Part shown: positions 48,039 to 61,126 of the stretch, piece after piece
Numbering within the stretch: the first letter of the stretch is position 1
How the letters are laid out: each line of letters opens with the position of its first letter
Assembly: GCF_024713945.1 (NCBI RefSeq)
Contig: NC_134686.1
Coordinates: 1,698,001-1,762,000 of the forward strand
DNA length: 64,000 nt
Origin: Dermatophagoides farinae
Lineage: Eukaryota; Arthropoda; Arachnida; Sarcoptiformes; Pyroglyphidae
Direction of reading: 5' to 3'
Notes under the pieces: generated by a model
Told to the model about the DNA's origin: nothing
Database searches by the model: none
What the model saw: only the letters and a program-made list of their open reading frames with translations
Made by a program: the position numbers and the translations under genes

Positions 48039-50880
48039 GTAATAATAATAATAATTTTTTTTTGTACGTCAATCAATCACTGTGTGTTGTTTTTTGTTGT
48101 TGTTGTTGCTATTGTTGTTGTTGTTGTTGTTTTGTGATTGTTGTTCAATTTATTTATTTATTTATTAATTAAAAAGAACAAAAAAAACATTCATTCTATA
48201 AATAAATGAATTTTTGAACATGATCATTTCAATCATCATTCAATGATCGTGATATAATTTTTTTTTTTGCTTTGCGTTTTCGTTTTTCAATTTTGTATAT
48301 CAAATATGAATGCAATTTATTGCCATTACTACTAATGAGTCTATACGCTTAATCGATATATATATAAATTGATGACCGTTTGATTTTATTTGATAAATAT
48401 GAGCTTTTTAAACACACACACACCTGTATATGATTCATTACCTGTGTGTATGTGTATGTGTGTGTGTTATTCTCATTTTTTTTCATATTAAAATAACGTA
48501 CAAATGTACGATATGCCTGGATATTAATCAATTAATGAATTTCATTTGTTCATTATGAAAATCCATTAAAAGTTTCCAATCTTTTTTTTGGAACATCTTT
48601 TTTTTTCTTCTTCTGAAAATAATGATTATGATGATGATGATGATGATGGCAAATGGTGGATTTCGTGTTTAGTTTTTTTTTTATTTTTGTTTCTCGCGAA
48701 ACAATAGGATCATTTTTCATCATCATACAAATTAATTTGTGTGTAAGTTTTACATTGCTACAGATCATCCAGTTGCTTTGTTTTGATCATTATTTTCATC
48801 GATTAACGTATGATATGAATTGTCTGATTGATTTTTAATTTTCACTTTCCCACCATTATTATTATGAATTTTTTTTTTCGTTTTGCTAAATTCCAATCAC
48901 ACAGTCCTTGAAAGTAAAAAAAGGATGCCAATTTTTTCACCATTTAAATGTGAAAAATCAATGAATGAATTTTCCAATTTGCTACTACTGGCATACAGAC
49001 GAATACATAATTGAAATTGTTAATTAAATCAGTATATGACGAAAATGAAATGAAATTCCGGATAATTGAAAATGGACTGATGATGATGATGATGATGAAG
49101 GAATGTGTACAAAAAAAAACTTTCATTTTTTTGAATTAATAATCGATAATCAATAATAATGTGTAATCGATAATTTATTCCAATGGATATTGGTGGATAT
49201 ATGCTGGAACCACTTTATGTTGATAATTGAAAGTGAATGTTCTATGAACATTTCAACATTGTACATGCCATGGTTGTCTTGATCTTCTTTAATTTTTTGC
49301 TGTCCAAAAAAAAAAAATTTTAATTTATTATCATCAAGAAAAAAAACATTTTAATCGCTTGTCACATTTGAAAATTCAGGGGATTTGTTTTTCCTACTAA
49401 TCCAATTCAATGTGACACGCAAACACACACACACACACACACACAATGTTAACAGGTAATACTTGAGGTGAGATTAAGCCATTGGATGATGATGATGATG
49501 AGACAAATGAAACAATTTGCAAACTAAATTTGCATGAACGAATAAATGGATTTGTCCATGGAACTGACCATAAATCGTTTGGTCAGGCTTGTTAAGACGA
49601 ACCAAGGACCAAAGAAATGAGATCAAATTTCGTTATACATACATTCACATTAAACAAGGTTGAGATTGAGATTTTATTTTATTCAAAATTCAAATGAAAT
49701 GAAATGATTTTTTTTCAAGTTCCATACATTTAACCCGTAGGCAGAAAATAATGTATGATGATGAAATGTATAACAAACAAACAGACAGTGAAAAAATCGA
49801 TCGATCAATCAATCAATCAATGATGATTGAATAACCGTTTTTAATAATTAATAATAATAACCGCAACCACACCGCGCATTGACCGCAACAATTTTTTTTT
49901 TAGTTTTATTAATGACAAATTAGCCAATGAACCAGTTTCAAATAATTTTTCAATGATGACAAATTAGCCAATGTTTTCAAATTTTTTTTTTCTTTAGCCA
50001 CACACACACCAATTTTCCCCTGTTATGAACATGTGAATGGGGCAAACAAAAAAAGAAATTTAATAACCATCATCATCATAATTGCAAATGATGATAATCG
50101 ATTGATTGTTTGTTGATTGATGGTTTTGGAAATCGATAATCGCTATGTTTGTTGGTTTGTTTTGGGGTGGCACATTCACATTATAAAATATCAACCTTCG
50201 TTTTAAGGCGGTTACAGGAAATATATATGATGACAATTGATGATGACAATTTGATGATATGTATTGTAATGAAGATAATAATAAATTCAATTTGATAATC
50301 GAATCAATAATTGAATTGATCAAGTTGTATGAAATTTTCTTTTGTTCAAGGTTGTTTTTGTTTCAATTTTCTTGTTAAAAATCATTATACATTCCAGGGG
50401 TGGGTGGTGTGGCATATTTCTATTTTTTTTCAATTTCAATTTCCAATCCAAATAGATCATATTTCCAACATATTTGAAAACACGATGTTCACGATTCAAA
50501 ATTGTTCGTGTTATTTTTTTTTATATTCAACTTTCACTTTTCACAACAACAACAATAACTGTGAGTCCAAAACGGAATAATTTTCATTTTGGACTGTAAA
50601 TTACTGTGAACAACGTCCATTCAACAAACAATCAAAGAACAAGAAAAAAATGAACTTGTCAAAAAAAACAATACAATACAATACACACACACACACATTT
50701 TATGGCATGATGATAATTGTCGTTGATAATTTTTTTTTCTATTTCTCACGAAACAATCACAGAAACTAATCAATTGTGTTCACACACAATTATAAACAAA
50801 AAATTCATTCACTTTTATCGTTTTTTTTCTTTTTTTTTCTTTTTTTTTGTTGTTGTTGTTGTTTTTGCTCAAAAAAATAG
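48039..50880. other. Putative first intron of the chitin deacetylase gene
   Basis: A+T-rich DNA with short tracts (ATG at about 48631-48648 and 49078-49099, CA at 49422-49443) and a small direct repeat (ATGACAAATTAGCCAATG at 49912 and 49956). It ends in a long T-rich stretch and AATAG acceptor before 50881. No gene was seen. Confidence 0.45.
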
Positions 50881-53800
50881 GATTAATACCACAAATTGTC
50901 GTATGTGATCAACAATCACCATCTGTTTCGCCATTAACATCGATAAATTTTCGTTGTCCAGAACAATTTGGTTATTATGCTGATGAATATAATTGTTCTA
51001 AATATTTTGTATGCGTTTTTGGTGAAGCATTACATGAATCATGTACCGGTGGTCTTAGATTTTCATCCGAACTACAAACATGTGATTGGCCACGTAATGT
51101 TATCTGTCCTTATGAAGGTATGTTGAAATCAATATCATCGATACAATCGATTTTGGATTGACTATAGTGAAGAAAAGAAAGAAAAGAAAGAAAAAAAAGT
51201 TTAGCTAAATTTATACCAGCAACCAATATTACTATTCATCATCATCAATGAGATTGTAATAATACTTCCTGAAAAACAATGTGAAAAAGGAATATATAAA
51301 AAAAATTTCCCGAAAATGTCTGTGTGTTCATGTTTTTTATGTTTTTTTTTCAATCATGACAATAGACATGAACATTTTTCTGAAATTCGGACAGACATGA
51401 TTTTCGGATAGACAAACCAAAGACCAAAAAAAAAAAAAAAAAAAAAATATTGAATTTTTTTTCCTCTCGTTTAACCTGTCAACGAGAAGATAAAAAAAAC
51501 CTGACAAAAAAAACAAACAAACATGAAAGAGAGAAAAGATTCCAAAATAAAAAAAATAAAAGAAACGCGCCCTTCGATGAAAAGGAAAAGGAAAATGCTG
51601 ACAACAAACGACGATTAAAGTGAATAAAGAAGGATCGATTTTTTTTTTTTGGATTTGCTCGTCATTTCCGATTCGTTTGAGAGAAAAGAAAAATTAAATT
51701 ATACGAATACCCATTACGAATATCCGATGAACACGATCCAATAATTAGTGTTGTGTTGTTGAGGACTATGTATATCAATTGAAGGCAGAAAGATTAATAC
51801 AGAACATGTGGAGAGAGAAAGATAAAAATGAAATTAAGGTGTGAGAGGTGATTTATTATTAAATTCAAAAATATGAGATTTTTTGTTTGTTTGGTTGATA
51901 TTCACATCGTTCGAAAGATTTGTCCATCCCTTTAATCGACATTATCATCATCATGCTCTTTCTCTCACTTTTTTTCTAGATTCAGATTATGATGAAACTG
52001 AAGATGATTTTGTCGATTCTGGATCATATTCATTATTACATAATAATAATAATAATAATAAACAAGTTGGATCAGGAATGATAATTGAATCGAAAGCTAT
52101 TCCAACAACGTCGACTACTTCTACTACTACAACGACGACGACAACAACAACAACAACAACTGCCAAACCTTCGATATCATTATCATCTGGTACCGGTAAT
52201 CTATATGATGATGTTCATAATCATCATAATCATCATCATCATCCATTTATCATATTGAATCATAAATCACATCCATATCCAAAATTATTATTACCGACAG
52301 CCAATAATAGTTTATCTACCATACAACAACAGACGCCAACGCATCAAATAATAATGGGCAAAACAACGAATGAATTATTTTCAATTCGAAATAATTTATC
52401 TGTTAATCATGTTAATAATAATAATAATAATCAGTTTACGACAACACCGCCATCATCATCATCATCTCATAATAATAATAATGATTCACCCATTTTCAAT
52501 CAACATCAGCATACAACAACAAGATATTTGTTGGAAAAACAGCCTGGATTATCTGTTCATCATCATCATCATCATCCATTAAATGAACAGGATATTATAC
52601 AGGATAGTTTCAATAAATTAATTAAACAACAGCAACAAAAAAATTCAGGTCGTAAACAATCATTGTCATCTATTGGTAATAACGCAAGCAATAACAATAA
52701 CAATCATCAGTTATTTAATTTGGGTGGCAAACATTCACAACATCTACATAATCCAATTCTTTTACATTCAAAAGATAATTATCTTGATATAACAAACGTT
52801 CATGGTGATATTGATGATGATGAAAATAAATTGAATTTTGATACTAATAATAATAATGGTACGGCACCCATTCATCATCATAATCATCATCAACAACAAC
52901 AACCAACCAATAATCATCGACGTAATCAACAACAACATCTTGATGATTTGGACGAGAATTTTACTTTGTTAGATTTACAAAGATCTCGCCATGGTCATCA
53001 TCATTCGCAATCAAATCATCAGCATCAACATCATCATCGTGCTGGTCATGATAATGATGATAATGATGATGGTAAATCAATTCGAAATGATCGCATTTCG
53101 GTGGAACAGATTAATCAAAATCTACTGGGTATGTTTCATCATTAATCAGGAAATTCTTTGATTTTTATTTTGATTTTTTTTTTGAATTGTTTTGTTTTTT
53201 CATTTGTAATTTTTTTTTTCAGGCCGAAGCGTGAATGGCGAGAATCGTGCTCAATCAGTTTCGGTTGTTGCATCCACATCATCCAAAGCAATCATACCGG
53301 AATTGGATTTTGTTTTTAAAAATGGAAATATTGATGCTCAAAATAATAATGATGATGATAAAATAATTATGATGACAGATGATAAACATATAAATAGTGC
53401 AAAACAAATCAACAACAACAACAACAACAATAATAATAATGACAATCGATTGTTGATTGATGAAATTCTTCAACTAGCCAATGCATTCAATAATAATAAT
53501 AATAATAATGATGGTAAATTTGATGATATTATAACGGCCATTGTTGATGAAAATGGTGCCATTCATTTGGCCGCTGGTGGTGGTGATTCACCAGCATTAT
53601 TGCGGTTAATATCATCATCATCATCTTCATCATCATCCGGAACGAAAAATCAATTGTATGATAAATCAGATGATTCATTGGCTGATTTAGCTGCATCAAA
53701 TCAACGTAATACTGCATCACATCAATTGTTGTTACATAATAACAACAACAACAACAATAATAGATTATCAGATGATGGAAATAAATTTAAATATCAAACT

Positions 53801-55992
53801 AGTCATAATAAAAATAATCATCATCTTTCTGCTCATAATTCTCATAATAATCCACATCAATCATCCACATCAACACAACAACAACAACAACATCGTTCTC
53901 GTATAGAAAATGATTTTGATTCACTTGAACCTGGTGCCATTCTAGTGTATAATAAAACAAAATTAATTGTTATTCCTGAATCACAGAATCAAACTAATCA
54001 TGGGAAAAATAGTTCAACGAATAATAATAATGATGGTAATGGTGGTAGACAAGTTTTATTACCTGATTATATTCTTGCTCAATCAATATTGGACAATAAT
54101 AATAATAATAAACCAAGACAGGTGAGTTGATTGTGTTTGTAAAAAAATTTTAAAAATTTAAAAAAAATTTATTTATAGCTAATAACAAGAACTGATAAAG
54201 AATCCGCTTATGTTTATAATTCGAATATTCTTCCAAATAAAAACATCATCATCATCATTGGATCATGGATCGCTTAAAGAACGGCCATTTAATTCCAATA
54301 AAGTGATTGATGATCATCATGTGGATGATATCGATATTATGGTTCAAATACCGAATCCCGATATTGTTCTAAATGATTTTCAACGTATTAGTACTAATCG
54401 AAATGATTCAGATGTTCAAAAAAGAAGGTTGGATTTGAATGATTTTTTTAATACGATTGAAATTTGATTAATTTCTGTCTATTTTTACAGTAAAATTCCT
54501 GAATATCGTCAAGTGACCACTCGATTAAATTCAACAACCAATTCGTTGATACAACCGGTTACAACAACAACGGCAACTCGTTTATCACATGCTAGACATC
54601 TTGGTAGTCATCATCGTAGTGGCGGTGGTGGTGGTAATAAATCCACTTCAACAATGAATTCAACACGAATAGCAAAAAATCTTCAAATGCCATCAAGACC
54701 TGTACCGGTTTTTAAAACTCCTGAACCATTTTCCAATGCTATTAAATGTAGTGAACATCTTTGTAAATTGCCTGATTGTTTTTGTGGTGGAACTGAAATT
54801 CCAGGTTCGTGGTCAAGAATATAGTGATATATTATTCATCTAAAAATCTTTTTCATTTTCATAGGTGGTTTATCGGTGAAAGATGTACCACAACTTGTTC
54901 TCATTAGTTTTGATGATGCTGTCAATGATATTAATTGGCATATCTATGAAGAACTACTTAATTCTGGTCGTAGTAATCCAAATGGTTGTCCAATCAAAGC
55001 AACATTCTATGTATCACATGAATGGACTGATTATTCACAAGTTCAAACATTATATTCACGTGGACATGAGATTGCATCACATTCAATTACGTATGTTTTG
55101 TTTTTTTAATGGTAATCTATCTATTTATTTACGATTTTTACATTGTTTTATGGACACACAGTCATAGTTTTGGTGAAAGCTATACTAGACAACAATGGCA
55201 TAAAGAAATTAATGGTCAACGTGAAATACTTCAACTATATGGTGGTGTTAATAAAGCCGATATTCGTGGAATGCGAGCACCATTCTTACAGGGCGGTGGT
55301 AATAAACAATTTGAAATGTTACATGAAGAAAATTTTACATATGATTCATCGATGCCTGTGTTTGAAAATTCACCACCATTTTGGCCATATACATTAGATT
55401 ATGCTATTAATCATGAATGTATGATTGCACCATGTCCAACAAAATCGTTTCCTGGTATGATGATGGAAAATGATCATTTTATTTTATTAATTTTATTGAT
55501 TCTTTAAAAACAATAGGTCTTTGGGAAATCGGTTTGGTCATGTGGCAAGATTTACGTGGTGGCCGTTGTTCAATGGGTGATGCATGTTCCAATCCATCCG
55601 ATGAGAATGGTGTTTATGAATTGATAATGAAAAATTTTAAACGTCATTATAATTCAAATCGTGCACCATTTGGTCTTTATTATCATTCTGCTTGGTTCAA
55701 TTCAGAACATCATCGTACTGGCTTTATTCGTGTTATCGATGATCTACTTACATATTATAAAGATGTTTATTTCGTAACCAAATGGGAATTAATTCAATGG
55801 ATACGTAATCCAACACCATTGAAAGAATTATATCGTGTTAATCTATTTGGTTGTGCACGTGATCCACATCGACCACCACCATGTCTTCATCCAAATATTT
55901 GTAATGTTGGTTCAAATTCTGGTGCAAGATTTCTAAAGACATGTCAACCATGTCCTAAACGTTATCCTTGGCTTGATGATAATGGGCAATAA
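50881..55992 (+). CDS. Cda5: Chitin deacetylase with chitin-binding domain and very long linker (Cda5-like)
   Basis: Exons are 50881-51117, 51980-53128, 53223-54121, 54201-54427, 54491-54804, 54865-55090, 55162-55454 and 55517-55992. They keep one frame for about 1273 residues; the signal-peptide exon is upstream. The first ~80 residues form a peritrophin-A/CBM14 domain with six Cys (RCPEQF, YNCSKYFVC, ESC, QTCDW, VICPY). A linker of about 850 residues follows, rich in Asn, His, Ser, Thr and Gln runs. The last ~350 residues are a polysaccharide deacetylase (CE4). It has LISFDDA (catalytic base and metal Asp), HEIASHSITHSF (metal His pair), MRAPFLQ (motif 3), YDSSMP (motif 4) and LYYHSAWF (motif 5). 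It also has the CDA-specific KCSEHLCKLPDCFCGG entry and a Cys-rich tail. It would remove acetyl groups from chitin in cuticle or gut lining. The domain order and long linker point to the CDA5 group. Confidence 0.87.
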
Positions 55993-56975
55993 TTATTATT
56001 TCTTACAACAAAAATTTGATTTCTCGAAAAACAACAGATCCTTAAATATGTGATGAATTTTTTTTTATTTTGCAACAATTTAGTGACAATTTTTTTCAAA
56101 TTGCTTTTTTTTTCACCCCTTTTTATTATTATTCTGTATACTCAAATCACAACAACAACAACAACAACAATATTCACTGATTCTGATTATTTTATTTCCG
56201 GTAAATATTTTTTTTTCGGGGTAAATTCATGTATTCGCTGTAAATATTAATTTGTATATCCAAATTGAACACTGCCAATATTGGTTATTTTTTTTCCTGT
56301 TTCATATATTCTGTTTGCATATTTTTTTTCCTTTTTAATTATCTCTGTTGTTTGGGTTCACCACAGGGGCAAGGGAATTGATGCCAGTATTATCATATTT
56401 TTTGTTTGTGTGCGTGTGTGTGCACTAAATCCATTCATTAAAATTTAAAATTCTCAAGTTTGGAATCTAAATTTTAAATTGAAAATTAAAAAAAAAATTT
56501 AATAAATTGACAATATCCGCACAGATTATTGATTATCATTGATTACCATTGATTGAATCGGATGACGCACTTGATTAAATGAGACTGAAATTTTCAATGT
56601 ATTTTCAATGGTAGAAACAAAATAAGACACAATAATGATAATGATAATGATAATGATGATATTGATCTTTGTTCCATATATCTTTTAGTATTTTTTTTCT
56701 TGTTCATCGATGTTTGATTGGCGTGATAACTTTTTTTTCTGATATTTGATGGAAAAGCCATAGTTACATTTACAATATAATCATCACACATCTGCACATT
56801 AACACTATTTGCAGTGAGCAAAATTTGTACCCAGTGAATGGTGTGTGTTTTGTGTGAGTCCATTTACTGTGTGTACATTTCTCAGACGCCAGTGTATGGT
56901 ATTTTCTTTTCGAGCATATATTTCATTTCATTATTGTTTATCGTGGTAAAGAATTCAGACGACAACAAAAAAAAA
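55993..56975. other. 3' flank of chitin deacetylase and SCP2 promoter region
   Basis: T-rich 3' UTR-like DNA with CAA repeats (about 56152-56170), an AATAAA at about 56500 and an AATGATA repeat (56632-56656), followed by the upstream region of the SCP2 gene. No additional gene was seen. Confidence 0.5.
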
Positions 56976-57571
56976 ATGTTCATCAAACAAAGCAGGTAAA
57001 ATATTTGTTTTTTCATTCTTTTTCGTTCATTAATTTGATTCAATTGATTAGTTCTTTTATTGGAAAATCGGCATTGATGTTGACCATGTCATCATGTCGA
57101 ACGAATTTGATTCCGGTGGCCCGTTTTCATCATAAGATGATGATTAAAAATCATTCGGCATCAATTTTGGCTATTCGTTCGAATACATTATTGAATGGTC
57201 AACAATATCGATTGTTTGCCGATGCAACACCAAATGAAACGGAAAAATTATTTGAAAAAGCTAAAACTCTTGTTGATGATAAATTGAAAAGTGAAATTAA
57301 CGCTACAATGGTTTTCTGTATATCTGGTAAAAATATTCTGTTCGATGCAAACAAAGATAGGCCATTAAAAATTGAAGTATGTACTGGTGATCCACCTAAA
57401 TCTGATGTCACCTTTATTGCTGAGGATAAAGTTTTCATGAAATTGGCCAAAGGTGAAATGAAATCAACAATGGCTTTTATGACTGGTAAATTGAAGATTA
57501 AAGGTGATATAAAATTGGCACAACGTGCTGAAAAGATGTTCAAAGCAATGCAAAATGAAGTGTTTAAATGA
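56976..57571 (+). CDS. Stand-alone SCP2-domain (sterol carrier) protein, probably mitochondrial
   Basis: Exons are 56976-56995 (20 nt) and 57052-57571, joined through a 56-bp GT-AG intron to give 179 residues. The first exon encodes MFIKQS and the junction makes Ser. The N-terminal ~75 residues are rich in Ser, Arg, Lys and hydrophobics with few acids (SSFIGKSALMLT, RTNLIPVARFHHK), a mitochondrial-presequence look. Residues about 76-179 form an SCP2 lipid-binding domain: KLKSEINATMVFCISG, RPLKIE, then the signature FMKLAKGEMKSTMAFMTGKLKIKGD. It ends NEVFK with no SKL-type peroxisomal signal. SCP2 domains carry sterols, fatty acids or acyl-CoA. The next gene, HSDL2, ends in the same domain. 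A poly-A signal AATAAA follows at about 57630. An alternative start within exon 2 would lose part of the presequence. Confidence 0.85.
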
Positions 57572-57885
57572 ACGATTCCAATGAAGTCATTCAAATTATC
57601 ATGTCATGTATCTGTTTAAAGTTCAAATGAATAAAAGTTATTTTTTTATCCGATCCGATTTATTTAAATTATTAATTCATTCATGTTTTGTTTACAAAAT
57701 ACAAACTATGTGAATCGTCATCGATTGTATACATTTGTACCCGCGTGTGGTGTATGTTTTCGTGTATTTTTGTATATACTGCAGTTTAAATCACTCGATC
57801 ATATGATTGTCATTGTCACTGTTCATTGTTGGATTCGATCATTTTTTTTTGTTTTCGTTTCAATTATAATTGAGAATCCACGAAA
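57572..57885. other. SCP2-HSDL2 spacer
   Basis: About 314 bp containing the SCP2 poly-A site and the likely HSDL2 promoter. TATATAC occurs near 57772. Nothing else was seen. Confidence 0.5.
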
Positions 57886-59291
57886 ATGCTCAAAAATACT
57901 GGGTTCGTTTTTGTCTTCAATATGATTCAAGATTCATTTGATTTAATTTGTTGATTGATAATTGTTTTTTTTTTCATTGATCATAGTGCTTTCGCTGCAA
58001 AAACGGTTTTCGTAACCGGTGGTTCACGTGGAATCGGTAAAGCTATTGCATTGAAAATGGCTAAAGATGGTTGTAATGTTATCATCGCTGCCAAAACTAC
58101 TGATCCACATCCAAAACTTGAGGGTACAATCTTTACAGCTGCTAAAGAAAGTGAGTATTTTTTTTTTTGGTTATTCAAAGATGAATATTATATATTTAAA
58201 TTTGATTCATTTGAATAGTTGAAAATAATGGTGGAAATTGTTTACCTGTTCAATGTGATTTACGTGATGAAGAAAATGTAATTCGTGCTATCAATCAAGC
58301 TGTCGATAAATTTGGTAAAATTGATGTACTTGTTAATAATGCCAGCGCAATCAGTTTGACCGGTACAGAAGAAACGACAATGAAAAAATATGATCTTATG
58401 AATCAGATTAATGCACGTGGAACGTTTATGGCTTCTAAATATTGTATACCACATTTGAAACAATCATCGAATCCACATATTCTTAATTTAAGTCCACCAT
58501 TAGAGATGAAATCACGATGGTTCGCACCACATGTTGCCTATTCGATGGCAAAATTTGGTATGTCATTATGTGTTCTAGGTATGGCCGAAGAATTCAAAGA
58601 TTCAGGTATCGCTGTCAATGCTTTATGGCCTCGTACGGCCATCTGGACAGCCGCTATGGGTATGCTTAGTGGTGGACAACAAGAAATAGCCAAAATGTGC
58701 CGTAAAATTGATATTATGGCTGATGCTGCCTATGCTATAACATCGAGAGATTCAAAATCTTGTTCAGGAAATTTTTTCATTGATGAAGAAGTTCTTCGTG
58801 ATGAAGGTATTACCGATTTTGATCCATATGCAATCGAACCGGGTACACAATTGATGGGTGATTTTTTCATACCCGAACGATTGATGGAAGGTCTTGCAGG
58901 TTTGGCTGGTACAAGTGAAGAAGGTAAAACATCAATGACTGATAATTCGTCATCATCATCCGATCGTATAATGGAAGTTTTGAATCAGGCCAGATCAAAA
59001 ATAACCGATAAGATTAAAGATGAAATTAATGCCGTGCTTGTGTTCGTCGTATCTGGTCGTACATATTTATTTGATTCACATTCAACAAGGCCATTAAAAA
59101 TTGAACCATTACAACAGGCACCCGATGAATGTGATGTACAAATGATTACCGATGAAGAAACATTTATTCAGATGGCAATGGGTAAAATCAAACCGACCAA
59201 TGCATTCATGTCGGGAAAATTGAAAATTAAAGGCAATCTTCAATTGGCAATAAAAGCGGAGAAAATATTCAAAGCTGTCAACGATTCATAA
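57886..59291 (+). CDS. HSDL2: Hydroxysteroid dehydrogenase-like protein 2 (SDR plus SCP2 domain)
   Basis: Exons are 57886-57902 (17 nt), 57987-58150 and 58219-59291, giving 417 residues. The human protein is about the same length. The tiny first exon encodes MLKNTG, equivalent to the vertebrate MLPNTG start, which supports this start strongly. The SDR domain has TGGSRGIG at 16-23, IIAAKTTDPHPKLEGTI, LVNNASAISLT near 98-108, Ser152 (LNLSPP), and the catalytic Tyr168 and Lys172 (YSMAK). These match the conserved vertebrate positions. LYVLGMAEEF-type and AVNALWPRTAI motifs are typical of HSDL2. After a Ser-rich hinge (about 294-300) an SCP2 domain fills 300-417 (RPLKIE, MSGKLKIKGN). It ends VNDS without the peroxisomal ARL/SKL tail seen in vertebrates. 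The role is lipid or fatty-acid metabolism; the exact substrate is not established. Confidence 0.94.
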
Positions 59292-61098
59292 TAATAATTG
59301 ATTTTTCATTTTGAAATCTAAATTTTTTTTTCCATACAATCAAATGATTTTACATAAATAAATAAATGAATGAAAAAAAAATATTTTAATCAAAAATTCT
59401 TGTTTTGAATGATTTTTTTCATTATTATTATGCTAATTATATTTTCATTTCGAATATATTCGAATGCGGAATTTGCATTTCATTTGGTTCGAATATCACA
59501 TCACGTCATATGTGAATGACAGGTCGAAAATCGAACGTTTTTTTTATATTTTGTTTTGTTTGGTCGAATCTCATTTTTGTAATTTAAAAAAAAAAAACAG
59601 AAAATATTGACAATTCTTTTTTCCGGTTATTTGATTTCAAAGATTTCATTTATTTTTTTTTCATTCATTCATTCATTCATTCTTTCTTTATGTTTTTCAT
59701 TCCACCTCAAATAATCTTATTATTCTGGCCCATCAATTTCAATGATGTCACGAAAACACCATTAACGTGAGAATATAAAGGACGATGGTTTTTTTTCAAT
59801 ATATATTGAAAAGAAATCGCCAATTTTCAAATTCACCAAGGACAGTTGATTTTTTTTTTTGCTGATGATTCAATCATGTTATGTGTCAATCTTTAATCGT
59901 TTAATGCAGAGATGGCGCTTGATTTGCGTATGTGTGTGTGTGTATGTCAATCAATGATGGATTTGGATCGATTTTTGATGTTTTTTCTTTGATTGTTTAT
60001 TTGTTCATTATCGATTTTTGTTTATCAACGAAACCATTGGAAGAAAACATTGATTTTGAACTAATTTAAATGTACATACCATCCTGTATAATATATACGT
60101 GTATCGATCACCAAAAGATTCATCTATTAGTTCATCACAACACAACAGTGGTATGTTTTCCTGTATATTATTCATTTATTTTCATTTATTCATTCATTCG
60201 AAATATTTGACATATATTCAATTACCAACCAATAGTAAAGTTGATAATAGAATCTATCGATAATCAATGATACAATGATTGAGATATATAATTATAATTA
60301 TTATTTGATAAAACAACAACAACAACAACAACATTTACAAAAAAGTTTTCATCTCACCATCTCTTACTTTCAATAATTGGCAAACAATATATATTCAATG
60401 AAATCATCATCATCAATTGATTTATTATGTTTCATCTTGTAGACAAATACCAAGTATGTATGGCTTGATTTTTGTTTCTTTTTTTTCTCTCTTTAATAGA
60501 TGCTTGTGAATCCATAAGAACATTGCAATGTTTTTCTTTTGTTTTTATCCAAAAACAAGAAAAAAATCGTTCAGAATTTTTTTTCATGAATAGTGAAATA
60601 TCGTGTTTGCTTATCATAAATCAATTCTTAATGTTTTTCTATGTTCTAAACAAAACAAAAATAAAAATAAATAAAACGATGACAGTAAACGATGATGATG
60701 ATGATGATGAACAAAAGATATCAGAATTTTTACTTTATGCATGCATGTGTGTGTAGGTTTATTTTTATTTTTATTTTTGGTTCAAAAATTTACATTTTTT
60801 GCGTACCAAAAAAAACAAAACAAAAAAACAAAACAAAACACAATGGGCAAAAATTTTTCATTTCACACATTTTTCTTTTCATTATCATCATCATCATCAT
60901 CATCATCATTAATGTCATCATATGATGATGATGGCATAATGATGATGATGATGATGATGTTTCATTTCATTCAGAATTCTTTCAGAATATATTCTATATA
61001 TTGGAATTCTATGGAATGAATGAATGAATGGATAAAGTTTCATAATTATTATCATTATTATTAGTGGCAAATATTTCTTGAATTCAGAATGATTATTA

Positions 61099-61126
61099 AC
61101 ACACACACACACTGTGTGTGTGTGTA
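61099..61126. repeat. (AC)n/(TG)n palindrome
   Basis: An AC run meets a TGTG run head on, giving a perfect inverted repeat of roughly 12 bp per arm with no spacer. Confidence 0.85.

Noticed and set aside
57199-57594. 131-codon minus frame over the SCP2 gene
   Set aside because: It is antisense to the well-supported SCP2 domain coding sequence.
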